Below the pieces are notes generated by a model, which did no database searches, had not been told where the DNA came from, and saw only the letters and a program-made list of their open reading frames with translations. A stretch of 64,000 bases of DNA, taken from assembly GCF_029761935.1 (NCBI RefSeq), contig NZ_CP121699.1, forward strand, positions 186,001 through 250,000. The letters run 5' to 3'. This document shows positions 1 to 8,617 of the stretch, piece after piece (the first letter of the stretch is position 1; each line of letters begins with the position of its first letter). Origin of the DNA: Microbacterium testaceum (lineage in GTDB: Bacteria; Actinomycetota; Actinomycetes; Actinomycetales; Microbacteriaceae). The position numbers and the translations under genes were made by a program.

Positions 1-37
1 CTCGATGCCCACGAGCTGACCCGCTCCGAGCGACGAA
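1..37 (+). other. window edge, possible 3' end of an incoming gene
   Basis: One forward frame reaches a TGA at 17-19 just before the hairpin at 38-71, so a gene entering from the left may end here. Too little is present to identify it. Confidence 0.2.
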
Positions 38-71
38 AACGCCACCCCGCCAGACAGTGCGGGGTGGCGTT
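38..71 (-). terminator. intrinsic terminator after the maltokinase gene
   Basis: A perfect 13-bp stem (AACGCCACCCCGC at 38-50, its complement at 59-71) encloses an 8-nt loop. Read leftwards from the maltokinase stop, the stem is followed by a short run of T, so it fits the end of that gene best. It could also stop transcription arriving from the left. Confidence 0.75.
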
Positions 72-90
72 CTCGTGATGAAGTGAGCGG

Positions 91-1434
91 TCAGCGCAGG
101 GGTGCCAGGCGCCCGATGGCGGCGAGGGGGATACCCACCCAGTCCGGGCGATTTCGCGTCTCGTAGATCGCTTCGTACACGGCCTTGTCGAGCTCGAACG
201 CCTCGAGCAGAGGATCGTCGTCGGTGCGGGGGCGACGCGTCGTGTCGGCGTATCCGTCGAGGAAGGCCTGCTGCGCGGCGATGACCCACGCGCGCACGGC
301 CTCGCCGTCGTCGTCGGCCACGGCACCCGAGACGTAGTCGAACGAGCGGAGCATGCCGGCCACGTCGCGGACCGCGACATCGGGCTGGAGGCGCTCGTTG
401 ATCGGACGAAGGGGCTCACCCTCGAAGTCGAGGAGCACCCATCCGTTCGAGGGCGTGTCGAGCACCTGACCGAGGTGCAGATCGCCGTGGATCCGCTGCA
501 GAGCAGGCCATTTCGCGGCCAGAGCGCGGGCGTAGACGTCGCGGATCTGCTCCTCGTAGGGCTGCAGAGCGGGCACTTCCCCGAGCGCGATCGTCAGTCG
601 TCGCTCCCACGCGCCGGTGATGGCGGAGCGGTCGGCCTCGCTCGGATCGAGGGTCGAGAACTGCTCGGCGAGTGCCACGTGCATGCCGGCGACGCTCGCT
701 CCGAGGGCGTACGCGCGGTCGGCGAAGTCCTCTCCGGCGGCCGCGGCGTCGAGCGCGACGCGCCACGCGTCTTCGACTCCCTCAAAGAATTCCTGCGCGA
801 AAGCGAGCGATCCGCTGACCGGAACACCCTCGGGCGTCATCCAGATTCCGCGGACTTCGCCGATCGCTCCGGGCACGAAAGCGGCCCCTCCGGCGGCCAG
901 GGCGGACTGCAGCTCGACGTCAGGATTGATGCCCGGATTCACCTGTCGGAACAACTTGCAGATGACGGGCAGACCCGGCTCTTCACCCTCGGGCCGGTAG
1001 ATGATCGAGGTGTTCGACTGCTCGCCGCTCAGCACGCGCGCGGTCATCTGCGGAGCCAACGCCCGCCCGCCCGTCGCCCCGAGCGGAATGCCCCGGAACC
1101 CGTCCTCGTCCGAACCCACCTCGCCGCCGACCGTCACCAACGCGTACAGCGCATCGGTGAAGGCGGGGTCGGTCGTGGCATCCGTCCACACGAGCCCGTC
1201 GTCGGCGGCGCCGATCAGACTCCCGGGAGGAACGGACCCCTCCGGCCGGCGCGCAACCGGCACCTGGTACACGATCGCCGGGTGCACGGCTTCGTCGCGC
1301 ACCAGCAGCAGTCGCGCATCGGCGGCATCGAGCGGCCAGTCGGCCACGAGAGTCAGCCGCGGATCGCGGCCCTTCGTGCCGTACCAGCGCTGACGCGGCA
1401 TCCAGACAGCGAGGAGATCGAGGAGGTCGCCCAT
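91..1434 (-). CDS. mak: maltokinase (maltose-1-phosphate forming)
   Basis: This 447-residue protein has the layout of actinobacterial maltokinases. An N-terminal cap carries QRWYGTKGR (residues 15-23). A phosphotransferase-like kinase core follows, with the catalytic HGDLHLGQ near residue 315 and the metal-binding LLDFEGEP near 335. The family phosphorylates maltose with ATP to give maltose-1-phosphate, the donor for GlgE in alpha-glucan synthesis; this ties trehalose to glycogen metabolism in the cytosol. The partner genes treS, glgE and glgB are not in the window. The start is set by ATG at 1432-1434, with TAGCCT 6 nt upstream and no Shine-Dalgarno sequence, so the transcript is probably leaderless. 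Confidence 0.85.
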   Translation of the reverse strand: MGDLLDLLAVWMPRQRWYGTKGRDPRLTLVADWPLDAADARLLLVRDEAVHPAIVYQVPVARRPEGSVPPGSLIGAADDGLVWTDATTDPAFTDALYALVTVGGEVGSDEDGFRGIPLGATGGRALAPQMTARVLSGEQSNTSIIYRPEGEEPGLPVICKLFRQVNPGINPDVELQSALAAGGAAFVPGAIGEVRGIWMTPEGVPVSGSLAFAQEFFEGVEDAWRVALDAAAAGEDFADRAYALGASVAGMHVALAEQFSTLDPSEADRSAITGAWERRLTIALGEVPALQPYEEQIRDVYARALAAKWPALQRIHGDLHLGQVLDTPSNGWVLLDFEGEPLRPINERLQPDVAVRDVAGMLRSFDYVSGAVADDDGEAVRAWVIAAQQAFLDGYADTTRRPRTDDDPLLEAFELDKAVYEAIYETRNRPDWVGIPLAAIGRLAPLR

Positions 1435-1440
1435 GTCGCG

Positions 1441-1446
1441 AGGCTA
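1441..1446 (-). promoter_or_regulatory. -10 box of the maltokinase gene
   Basis: TAGCCT on the minus strand, 6 nt before the ATG. Confidence 0.5.
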
Positions 1447-1511
1447 ACGCGCGGGTCTTCGCATCGCGAAGGTCTTGCGCGCGCCCCCGTGTCGATGAGA
1501 AAGGGTGAGCC

Positions 1512-2450
1512 TCAGGATGCCGACATGCGGTCGTCGTCGGCCGCCTCGAGCCCCGACTTCTCGGGGCGGTTCTTGCGCCCCGGGAGGGCCTTGCGGGCCA
1601 GCGAACCCGTGCGACGACCGGCCCCGGCGATGGCGCCGCCGACGCGGCGGACACCGCCCACCGCGGCGCGTTCGAGCCGCTCGCTGCCGGGCGTGGGCTC
1701 GAGGTCGGCCGGGAGCGCGAGCGGGGGAGTGCCGAACGCACGACGGGCGTTGACGAGCACGCGACGGCCGAGGATGTGATTGCCCGCACCTCCGACGACA
1801 GCGCCGACGCCGAACGGCAGCGCCTTGCCGATCCACGACGCACCGCCGCGCGTGGCGAACTGCCGCACGAACGTCGTCTTGAGGCGGTCGACGAGCGGCC
1901 CGACCATCGCGCGGGGAAGCGTCTTGGTCACCATCTCTCCCCAGTAGCTCGAGCGCGAGACGCCGCGACCGGCGGCCTGCGACGCCAGCTGCGACACGAG
2001 GTCGATGCCCTCCTTGCCGAGCATGAGCGCGAGAACCAGAGCGCGAGCGCGGTCGGGGTCTTCGACGACGACCCCGTGCACTTCGGCGACCGACTGCGCA
2101 TAGAGAGCCGTCGCCTCGAGGAAGCCCACGGTCTCGACCCCGCTCAACGCGAGCGTCACGCCCGTGCCGATGCCGGGCACCACGGCCGTGGCCCCGACCG
2201 CAGCTCCACCCGTGGTGACGGCCGCGAGATAGCGGCGCTCGAGGATTCTCAGGATCTCGTCGACGGTGGCATCCGGATGCCGCAACCGCACGCTGCGCAG
2301 GTGCGCGAGCACCACGGGTCGCTGCACCGAGAGCACGCGATCGAGCAGACGGATGGTGCGCGGGTGCTCCTCGGACCCCACCGGCGGGAGGCCTCCTTTC
2401 CAGGGGGCGTCGTCGGGCAGGGTGTGGATGCGGTGCACCTTCTCAGCCAT
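1512..2450 (-). CDS. EcsC-like membrane-associated protein
   Basis: 312 residues. A Gly/Ala-rich hydrophobic stretch lies at about residues 76-118 (containing VVPGIGTGVTLALSGVE), with a second glycine-rich one at about 205-227. The C-terminal 80 residues are basic and look disordered. The first hydrophobic block and the following LVLALMLG segment resemble the EcsC family, whose biochemical role is unknown; this assignment is tentative. GGATGGAGG sits just upstream of the ATG as a ribosome-binding site. It is divergent from the ABC-transporter gene, with a palindromic element between them, and 77 bp separate its stop from the maltokinase start, so the two minus-strand genes could be co-transcribed. 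Confidence 0.6.
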   Translation of the reverse strand: MAEKVHRIHTLPDDAPWKGGLPPVGSEEHPRTIRLLDRVLSVQRPVVLAHLRSVRLRHPDATVDEILRILERRYLAAVTTGGAAVGATAVVPGIGTGVTLALSGVETVGFLEATALYAQSVAEVHGVVVEDPDRARALVLALMLGKEGIDLVSQLASQAAGRGVSRSSYWGEMVTKTLPRAMVGPLVDRLKTTFVRQFATRGGASWIGKALPFGVGAVVGGAGNHILGRRVLVNARRAFGTPPLALPADLEPTPGSERLERAAVGGVRRVGGAIAGAGRRTGSLARKALPGRKNRPEKSGLEAADDDRMSAS

Positions 2451-2521
2451 GCCTCCATCCTCACCCCGGTGGCGATTCGGCCGGGGGCGGTTGACGGCGG
2501 GGCGCTCCCGGGGCGCGACGG

Positions 2522-2587
2522 GGCGTGAGGGGTCGAGAAGTGTTGCCCCCTGGGGGCGCGAAGCGACAGAATTCGACCTCTCACGCG
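2522..2587. repeat. 65-bp palindromic element, copy A
   Basis: The ends GCGTGAGGGGTC and GACCTCTCACGCG are inverted around TGTTGC and GCGACA. This copy is the most diverged of the family and the only one between divergent genes; the other copies lie at 6723, 7002 (partial), 26168 and 60618. Confidence 0.75.
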
Positions 2588-2741
2588 GGGACGGAGAGAA
2601 GCCGACGGGATGCCGCGCACCGACGTCATCCGTTCAGATGAAATGTTTCGCACTGGTCGTCGGGTCTTTCGCTACCTGTGAGTGTGTGCGGCGCGCGACC
2701 AGGCGTCGGTCGGTGTCGGAGGGGGTTGGTAGTTTGGTGCG

Positions 2742-4853
2742 ATGACAGCGTCGCTGCCGGTGCCCCCCGAAAAGTCCTCTCCAGAGACCGAGGGCGCGTC
2801 GGCGAGCGCCGAAGCCTCGGTGTCGCCCCCGCCTAAGCCCCGCACTCCGCGGACGACGACCCCGCGTGCGCCCCGGCGCCCCGCCGCGGCGACGGCGTCG
2901 GACGACGCCGAGTCCGAGTCGGCCACGGCGCCCAAGCCGCCGGCGAAGCCGCGTGCCCCGCGCACGACGGCCGCGCGCGCCGCCTCGGGCACGTCCGCGA
3001 CCGCCCGCACGGCCGCCGCGAAGAAGCCCGCGACTCCGCGAAAGCCTGCTACCCCGCGTACCACGGCCGCGTCGAAGGCCGCGGGAGCGAAGCCCGCCGC
3101 CGCAGCGAAGCCGGCCGCGGGAGCGCAGCCCGCTGCCGGAGCGAAGCCGGCGGTTCCCAAGAAGCCGGCCGCCCCGCGGCAGACGGCGGCGGCGAAGGCA
3201 GCCGCGGCGAAGGCAGCCGCTCTCGAGGCCGCCCAGGACGAAACGTCGACGACGGCGACCGATACGGTCGCGCCGAGTGTCGGCATCCCTCCGCTGGTTC
3301 CCGATGACATCGTGGTGCCCCCGCGTCCGCCGCTGCCGGGTGCTGAGCCCTCGGGCGAGGCCGCGCCGGCTCCACTGGTGGTCGAGGAGCCCGCTGGTGA
3401 CTCTGCGGCTGCGCCGGAGGTTGTGGTCGAGGAGCCCGTTGGTGACCCTGCGGCTGCGCCGGAGGTGGCGGTCGGGGATCCTGCGCCTGAGCTGGCTTCG
3501 GCTGGGGCGGCTGATGCTGACCTGGAACCGACGGATGCGGAGCCTGTGGTTGATCCCACGCCCGCCGATGTCGCCGTCGAGGAGCCCGTGATCGAGGCCA
3601 CTGACGCGTCGGTGTCCGAGTCTGAGCCCGTCGACGTGGCGGAGCTCGAGCCCGCTGAGGCGTCTCCGTCGGAGTCTGAGTCTGCCTCGGCGCTCGCCGC
3701 CGAGCCGGTCGCCGAGATCGTCACCGAGAAGCCGCTCGAGGACGACGACCGAGCCGAGGTCTCGGGCGACGCGTCGAGCGCCGTCGCCGGGTCCGCCGGT
3801 ACCTCCGACATCGACGACGCGGCCGAGCCCCACGACCCGACCCCCGCCGACGTGCGCGTGGACGAGGCCGCGGCGGGGTCGAACGAGTCTGAACTGCTCG
3901 TCGAGAGCGTCGCCCCCGACGGAGCGGACGCATCGGCCGAGGCCGAGGAGACGCGCGAGCCCGAGACCGCTGTGTTCGCTGCCGCCTCGGCTGAGTCGAG
4001 CGACGACTCCGCCCGCCACGGCGACGACCTCGAGCCCGCGGTCGTGGCTGCGCCCGCGGTCGATGGGGTCACGGCATCCGCTGACGAGACCGCCGTCCCC
4101 GCTCTCGCACTTCGGACGATCACGAAGAGCTTCGGTGAGCTGCGGGCGGTCGACGCGATCGACCTGACCGTTCCCGCCGGTGCGTTCTACGGTCTGGTCG
4201 GCCCCAACGGTGCCGGCAAGACCACGACCCTGTCGATCATCGCGGGACTGCTGCGACCCGATCGCGGCACCGTCACGATCAACGGCGTCGACGCGGGCAA
4301 GCGCTCGCGCGAAGCGAAGAAGCTCATCGGCGTGCTGCCCGACCGGCTGCGCACCTTCGACCGGCTTACGGGCCGTCAGCTGCTGTCGTACTACGGCGCT
4401 CTGCGCGGGCTCCCCGCCCCGCTCGTCGAGAGCCGCACGGCCGACCTCGCCCGCGCGTTCGACCTCGTTGAGGCGCTGTCGCGTCCCGTGTCGGACTACT
4501 CCGCCGGCATGACCAAGAAGGTCATGCTCGCCGGCGCGATGATCCACTCGCCGCGCCTGCTCGTGCTCGACGAGCCGTTCGAGGCCGTCGACCCCGTCTC
4601 GAGCGGCGTCATCCTCGACATCCTCGGCACGTACGTCGAACACGGCGGCACGGTCATCCTCTCGAGCCACGGCATGGAGCTCGTCGAACGCGTCTGCTCG
4701 CGGGTCGCGGTGATCGTCTCGGGTCAGGTGCTCGCCGAGGGCACCGTCGACGAGGTGCGCGGCGAAGGAACGCTCGAGGAGCGCTTCCGCGAGCTCTCCG
4801 GTGGGCTCGGCGACGTGGAGGGCCTCGAGTGGTTGCACACGTTCTCCGCCTGA
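2742..4853 (+). CDS. ABC transporter ATPase with a 450-residue low-complexity N-terminus
   Basis: 703 residues. The C-terminal 250 residues are a complete ABC ATPase: Walker A GPNGAGKT (487-494), signature YSAGM near 586, Walker B LLVLDEP near 606, and an H-loop SSHG. About 455 residues precede it. Residues 15-165 are Lys/Ala/Pro-rich with AAAKP-like repeats, as in histone H1 or mycobacterial HupB tails. Residues 166-455 are strongly acidic, with Val/Glu/Asp/Pro repeats. The frame stays open and the start ATG has TAGTTT 6 nt upstream, so the long form is probably real. The permease gene downstream overlaps its end and should complete the exporter. The substrate is unknown. Confidence 0.8.
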   Translation: MTASLPVPPEKSSPETEGASASAEASVSPPPKPRTPRTTTPRAPRRPAAATASDDAESESATAPKPPAKPRAPRTTAARAASGTSATARTAAAKKPATPRKPATPRTTAASKAAGAKPAAAAKPAAGAQPAAGAKPAVPKKPAAPRQTAAAKAAAAKAAALEAAQDETSTTATDTVAPSVGIPPLVPDDIVVPPRPPLPGAEPSGEAAPAPLVVEEPAGDSAAAPEVVVEEPVGDPAAAPEVAVGDPAPELASAGAADADLEPTDAEPVVDPTPADVAVEEPVIEATDASVSESEPVDVAELEPAEASPSESESASALAAEPVAEIVTEKPLEDDDRAEVSGDASSAVAGSAGTSDIDDAAEPHDPTPADVRVDEAAAGSNESELLVESVAPDGADASAEAEETREPETAVFAAASAESSDDSARHGDDLEPAVVAAPAVDGVTASADETAVPALALRTITKSFGELRAVDAIDLTVPAGAFYGLVGPNGAGKTTTLSIIAGLLRPDRGTVTINGVDAGKRSREAKKLIGVLPDRLRTFDRLTGRQLLSYYGALRGLPAPLVESRTADLARAFDLVEALSRPVSDYSAGMTKKVMLAGAMIHSPRLLVLDEPFEAVDPVSSGVILDILGTYVEHGGTVILSSHGMELVERVCSRVAVIVSGQVLAEGTVDEVRGEGTLEERFRELSGGLGDVEGLEWLHTFSA
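3378..3467 (+). repeat. 45-bp tandem repeat inside the ABC gene
   Basis: Two nearly identical 45-bp units (3378-3422 and 3423-3467), with the start of a third, encode a 15-residue acidic unit of the form VVEEPxGDxAAAPEV. Confidence 0.8.
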
Positions 4854-6391
4854 GGCTCGCCATGATGCTGGGCGCCCTGCGGGGCGACCGGCGCGAAGTC
4901 ATCCGGCGTGCCATCGGCGTGGTCATCCTGATCGCCGCCACCGTCGTGGCCGCGATGAGCGCGGCCGGTCTCGCGGATGCCAGCAGCCTCACCACGGCCG
5001 TCGTCACGGTGCTCGCGGGCTCGGCGGTGACGCTCGGTTTCGCGGTCGGTCCGCCCGTCACCGCGTCGATCGACCCCCTCGACCCCCGGCGCTTCGCCGT
5101 CGTGGGCCCCGAACCCCGCCCCCTGGCCGGAGCGCTGCTGCTGGCCGGCTTCCTCAGCGTCCCCGTGCTCGTGGTCCTCGCCCTCGGTGTGAGCCTCGCG
5201 GTCGCGTGGGGCGCTCACGGAGCATCGGCCTGGGCGAGCGTGGCATCCGTGGTCCTGGGCCTCACGACATGCGTCTTGTTCGCACGGGTGAGCATGGCGC
5301 TCGGCGCTCTCGTTCAGCGCCCCCGGCAGTCGCGCGAGCTCATCGGCGTGTACCTGGTCGCCGTGCTCGTCGTCGTCGTGCCCGTGGGCGTCTTCCTCGG
5401 TTCGCTCGAGTGGCGCGGCGCCGTGCCCTCGCAACTCGCGTCGGCCGCCGAGGTTCTCGCGTGGACGCCGATCGGCGCCGCGTGGGGCATCGCCCTGGCG
5501 CCCTCGGCCGGAGCCGCCGTGGGCAGCTTCGTCGTGGCCCTGGCCACCGTGCTCGTTCTCGCCCTGGCGTGGTTCGCGCTCGTCAACACCCTGCTCACCA
5601 CGACCCGCCGCCCCATCGCCGTGCGCGAGCGCGGCGGTCTCGGATGGTTCGCGATCCTGCCCGGAACGCCCGGGGGAGCGGTCGCCGCCCGCAGCCTCTC
5701 GTACTGGCTGCGCGACCGTCGCTACATCGTCAACGTCATCATCGTGCCGATCGCCGCCGTCGTCTCGACGGTGCCGCTGCTGGTCGCCGGGGTGCCGTTC
5801 GAACTCGCCGTCCTCTTGCCGGTGCCGATCATGGCGCTGTTCTTCGGCTGGCTGCCGCACAACGACCTCGCCTACGACTCCACCGCGCTGTGGATGCACA
5901 TCGCCAGCGGCATGCGCGGGACTCCCGACCGCATCGGACGACTCGTTCCGGTGCTGCTCATCGGCATCCCGATCCTTGCCATCACCCTGCCGCTCGCCAT
6001 CGTCGCCCACGGGCGCTGGGCCGTCTTCCCCGCCATGGTCGGCGTCTGCGCGGCGCTGTTCCTGGCCGGGCTCGGACTGTCGAGCATCTCGTCGGTCGTC
6101 GCTCCCTACGCGGTGTCGCGGCCGGGTGACAGCCCGTTCCAGCAGCCGCAGCGCACCGGCTCGGGCGGCGTCGTCGCCCAGGGTCTCGTAATGGCCGGGG
6201 CGATCGCGGCGGCCTCGCCCGCGGCGTGGCTCACGTGGCAGGCGATCAACGGTCAAGAGATCGACTCGATGCTCGCTCTCTGGGCCGGCGTCGGCGCCGG
6301 AGCAGTCGTGCTCGTCATCGGTGTCACCGTCGGTGCGGCGCTGTTCGAACGTCGCGGAACCCGGCTCATGGAGTTCGCCGAAGCGACCTGA
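4829..6391 (+). CDS. ABC-2-type multi-membrane-span permease
   Basis: About 520 residues with many hydrophobic segments and Arg-rich cytoplasmic loops, consistent with an ABC exporter membrane subunit of a dozen or more spans. It begins inside the 3' end of the ATPase gene. GTG at 4829 overlaps by 25 bp and an in-frame ATG at 4862 follows the ATPase stop. Either could be the true start, and both imply translational coupling. The pairing with the ATPase is the main functional evidence. The ends show no signal peptide or soluble domain. The transported compound cannot be inferred. Confidence 0.7.
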   Translation: MVAHVLRLRLAMMLGALRGDRREVIRRAIGVVILIAATVVAAMSAAGLADASSLTTAVVTVLAGSAVTLGFAVGPPVTASIDPLDPRRFAVVGPEPRPLAGALLLAGFLSVPVLVVLALGVSLAVAWGAHGASAWASVASVVLGLTTCVLFARVSMALGALVQRPRQSRELIGVYLVAVLVVVVPVGVFLGSLEWRGAVPSQLASAAEVLAWTPIGAAWGIALAPSAGAAVGSFVVALATVLVLALAWFALVNTLLTTTRRPIAVRERGGLGWFAILPGTPGGAVAARSLSYWLRDRRYIVNVIIVPIAAVVSTVPLLVAGVPFELAVLLPVPIMALFFGWLPHNDLAYDSTALWMHIASGMRGTPDRIGRLVPVLLIGIPILAITLPLAIVAHGRWAVFPAMVGVCAALFLAGLGLSSISSVVAPYAVSRPGDSPFQQPQRTGSGGVVAQGLVMAGAIAAASPAAWLTWQAINGQEIDSMLALWAGVGAGAVVLVIGVTVGAALFERRGTRLMEFAEAT

Positions 6392-6428
6392 CCTCGCATC
6401 GCACCGACCGCTCGGGGCGTACCGCGGC

Positions 6429-6434
6429 TACACT
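6429..6434 (+). promoter_or_regulatory. -10 box of the DUF3039 gene
   Basis: TACACT, 8 nt before the ATG at 6443. Confidence 0.5.
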
Positions 6435-6442
6435 GGCTCTCC

Positions 6443-6709
6443 ATGAGCACGCCTCTCGACAGTCCTGACAGCGGGGGTCTCGCGACCCTGGATCGTGAGC
6501 TCGAAGAGCTCATCCGCGAAGAGAACATCGAGCCCGGTGATCACGAGCGCTTCTCGCATTACGTGAAGAAGGACAAGATCCTCGAGTCCGCCCTCAGCGG
6601 CAAGCCGGTGCGTGCGCTGTGCGGCAAGAAGTGGACGCCGGGGCGTGACCCCGAGAAGTTCCCCGTCTGCCCGCAGTGCAAAGAGATCTACGAGTCCCTC
6701 ATCAACTGA
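6443..6709 (+). CDS. DUF3039 protein, zinc-ribbon-like
   Basis: 88 residues. It has the conserved order DHERFSHYVKKDKI, LSGKPVRALCGKKW, PGRDPEKFPVCPQCKEIYE seen in the actinobacterial DUF3039 family. Three cysteines (one in CGKKW, two in CPQC) suggest a small metal-binding knuckle. The family is widespread in actinobacteria but has no assigned function. No Shine-Dalgarno sequence is visible; the upstream TACACT predicts a leaderless message. The gene is followed 13 bp after its stop by a palindromic element. Confidence 0.85.
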   Translation: MSTPLDSPDSGGLATLDRELEELIREENIEPGDHERFSHYVKKDKILESALSGKPVRALCGKKWTPGRDPEKFPVCPQCKEIYESLIN

Positions 6710-6722
6710 GGGTTTCTCACCC

Positions 6723-6787
6723 CGCGTGAGGGGTCAAAAAGTGTCGCCGGCGCTGACACCCAGCGACACTTCCTGACTCCTCACGCG
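6723..6787. repeat. 65-bp palindromic element, copy B
   Basis: CGCGTGAGGGGTC at the left end and GACTCCTCACGCG at the right flank inner arms TGTCGC and GCGACA. It lies in the convergent gap between the DUF3039 gene and pncB. Confidence 0.85.
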
Positions 6788-6823
6788 CGTTTCGGACCTG
6801 GTGCGCGAGGCCCCTTGCCGCAC

Positions 6824-6877
6824 TTGCCGCACTTTGTCGCCGCGCGGCCCGCCCGGTGGCCATTCGCGGCAACTCAA
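6824..6877. repeat. 54-bp direct repeat with inverted ends, copy 1
   Basis: It begins TTGCCGCACTT and ends CGCGGCAACTCAA, so the ends TTGCCGC and GCGGCAA are complementary. About 90% identical to the copy at 6930-6983, in the same orientation, 106 bp apart. Confidence 0.8.
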
Positions 6878-6929
6878 CCCGGTGACGGTGGCGGACTCGT
6901 GCGCGCGCCATGGCCGCGAGCCGCTTCAA

Positions 6930-6983
6930 TTGCCGCACTTGGTCGCTGCGCGACCCGTCCGGTGGCCATTCGCGGCAACTCAA
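6930..6983. repeat. 54-bp direct repeat with inverted ends, copy 2
   Basis: Second copy of the unit at 6824-6877, with the same TTGCCGC/GCGGCAA termini and an identical stretch GGTGGCCATTCGCGGCAACT. Confidence 0.8.
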
Positions 6984-7001
6984 TCAGCCAAAGTTTTCAC
7001 G

Positions 7002-7061
7002 CGCGTGACGCACCTTCCGTGGCCTACGCGCGCGCGGCGACAGTTTCTGACCCCTCACGCG
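7002..7061. repeat. degenerate copy C of the 65-bp palindromic element
   Basis: The right arm (GCGACAGTTTCTGACCCCTC then ACGCG) is intact. The left arm keeps only CGCGTGA. A 12-bp perfect palindrome TCACGCGCGTGA at 6997-7008 overlaps the left end. Confidence 0.6.
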
Positions 7062-7083
7062 CGACGGGGCGGGGGAGCGCGGC

Positions 7084-8409
7084 TCACTCGGCGTTGCGGT
7101 ACTCCGTCGGGAGCGCGGGGTCGGCCTTGCTCAGCGCGAGGGCGCGCACGGGCAGCTCCTCGCGGACGCGCGAGTGATGAGCCCGAGCGGCCTGCACTCC
7201 CGCTGCGCCGAGGGAGGCGGCATCCGCTTGTCCGTCCTCCATGAGCGCGGTCTGCAGCGCACGGGCGTCGGGGTGCTCGCCCGCGGTCGAAAGCTCTTCG
7301 AAACCGTCGCTGACGATGATCAGCTCCGAGGTCGCGGTGCCCGCGTCGAGGGTACGGAAGGCCGCCTTGCGACCGCCGTGCGAGGCCTTCTGAGCGGATG
7401 CCTTGGCCACACCCACCCACGAACCGTCCGTGGCCTCGCGGGCGACGAGTTTGAAGACCAAGCCCGCCGTCGGAACGCCCGACCCGGTCGCGACCGAGGT
7501 CCCGACGCCGTACGAGTCGACGGGGGATGCCGCGAGAGCAGCGAGCGCGTACTCGTCGAGGTCGCTCGTCACGGTGATCCGCGTGTTCGTCGCGCCGAGT
7601 TCGTCGAGCAGCGCCCGCACCTCGCCCGCGACGATGGGGAGGTCGCCGGAGTCGATGCGGACCCCGCCCAGCTCGGTGCCCGCGACGCGGACGGCCGTGC
7701 GCACACCCTCGGGGATGTCGTACGTGTCGATGAGCAGGGTCGTGCCGGGGCCGAGGGCCTCGACCTGCGAGCGGAAAGCGGCTTCTTCGGTGTCGTGCAG
7801 GAGCGTCCACGCGTGGGCCGCGGTGCCCATGGTCGGGACTCCCCAGCGGCGTCCGGCCTCGAGGTTGCTCGTCGCCGAGAACCCCGCGATGTACGCCGCG
7901 CGGGCGGCAGCGACGGCGGCCTCTTCGCTCGCGCGCCGCGAGCCCATCTCGGCGAGGGGACGCTCGCCCGCGGCCACGGTCATGCGGGCGGCGGCGGTGG
8001 CGACGGCGGAGTCGTAGTTCAAGATGCTCAGGGCGAGCGTCTCGAGCAGCACCGCCTCGGCGAAGGTGCCCTCGATCGTCAGCAGCGGCGACCCGGGGAA
8101 GTAGACCTCGCCCTCGCGGTATCCCGTCACCGAGCCGGTGAAACGGTAGTCGGCGAGGAAGTCGATGGTCGTGGCATCCACCACCCGGTTGTCGCGGAGG
8201 TAGCGCAACTCGTCATCGCCGAAGCGGAAGTCGCGGATCGCCTCGAGCAACCGCCCCGTGCCCGCGACGACGCCGAACCGGCGCCCGCCGGACAGGCGGC
8301 GACCGAAGACCTCGAACACGCAACGGCGCGAGGCCGTGCCGTCGCGGAGCGCCGCGTCGAGCATCGTGAGTTCGTAACGGTCGGTGTGCAGGGCGGTGCT
8401 ACGGCTCAT
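7084..8409 (-). CDS. pncB: nicotinate phosphoribosyltransferase
   Basis: 441 residues, the usual length for the family. It converts nicotinate and PRPP to nicotinate mononucleotide in NAD salvage. Recognisable segments are TDRYELTML at the N-terminus, [19 protein letters not shown], then STSN-type ATSNLEAG and the phosphate-binding IDSGDL and TSDLDE segments in the C-terminal half. It is divergent from murI across a gap filled with inverted repeats and convergent with the DUF3039 gene. TAGGCT lies 6 nt before the ATG and no Shine-Dalgarno sequence is seen. Confidence 0.92.
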   Translation of the reverse strand: MSRSTALHTDRYELTMLDAALRDGTASRRCVFEVFGRRLSGGRRFGVVAGTGRLLEAIRDFRFGDDELRYLRDNRVVDATTIDFLADYRFTGSVTGYREGEVYFPGSPLLTIEGTFAEAVLLETLALSILNYDSAVATAAARMTVAAGERPLAEMGSRRASEEAAVAAARAAYIAGFSATSNLEAGRRWGVPTMGTAAHAWTLLHDTEEAAFRSQVEALGPGTTLLIDTYDIPEGVRTAVRVAGTELGGVRIDSGDLPIVAGEVRALLDELGATNTRITVTSDLDEYALAALAASPVDSYGVGTSVATGSGVPTAGLVFKLVAREATDGSWVGVAKASAQKASHGGRKAAFRTLDAGTATSELIIVSDGFEELSTAGEHPDARALQTALMEDGQADAASLGAAGVQAARAHHSRVREELPVRALALSKADPALPTEYRNAE

Positions 8410-8415
8410 TCGGTC

Positions 8416-8421
8416 AGCCTA
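8416..8421 (-). promoter_or_regulatory. -10 box of pncB
   Basis: TAGGCT on the minus strand, 6 nt before the pncB start. Confidence 0.55.
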
Positions 8422-8477
8422 TTGCGGCCCGTTCTCGGGCGTCGGGTCACCCGCGGCCCCTTGACGGGTCGGTGCGA

Positions 8478-8558
8478 CACAACCCAGGACTTTCGGCCGA
8501 CGCGCCCTGTCGACGGGCGTTGGAGGAGCGGGAGGATGCCGACATTCCTGCATTCTGG
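8478..8558. repeat. CACAA/GCAGGA inverted repeat, first pair
   Basis: The left arm CACAACCCAGGACTTTCGG (8478-8496) and the right arm CCGACATTCCTGCATTCTGG (8539-8558) form an imperfect inverted pair. It is related to the pairs at 8618-8698 and 23046-23211. Confidence 0.6.
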
Positions 8559-8617
8559 CGGCGTGCGCGGGATTCGGAACGGTCGCGGCGCCGCCTGGCG
8601 GTACATGCCCCCGCACG

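Noticed and set aside
2634..4838. Long minus-strand open frame antisense to the ABC ATPase gene
   Set aside because: The frame is open because of GC-rich codon use; the product is Arg/Gly repeats, while the forward frame contains a complete ATPase.
4724..6256. Minus-strand open frame antisense to the permease gene
   Set aside because: His/Asp/Gly-rich shadow; the forward frame has membrane spans and an ATPase partner.
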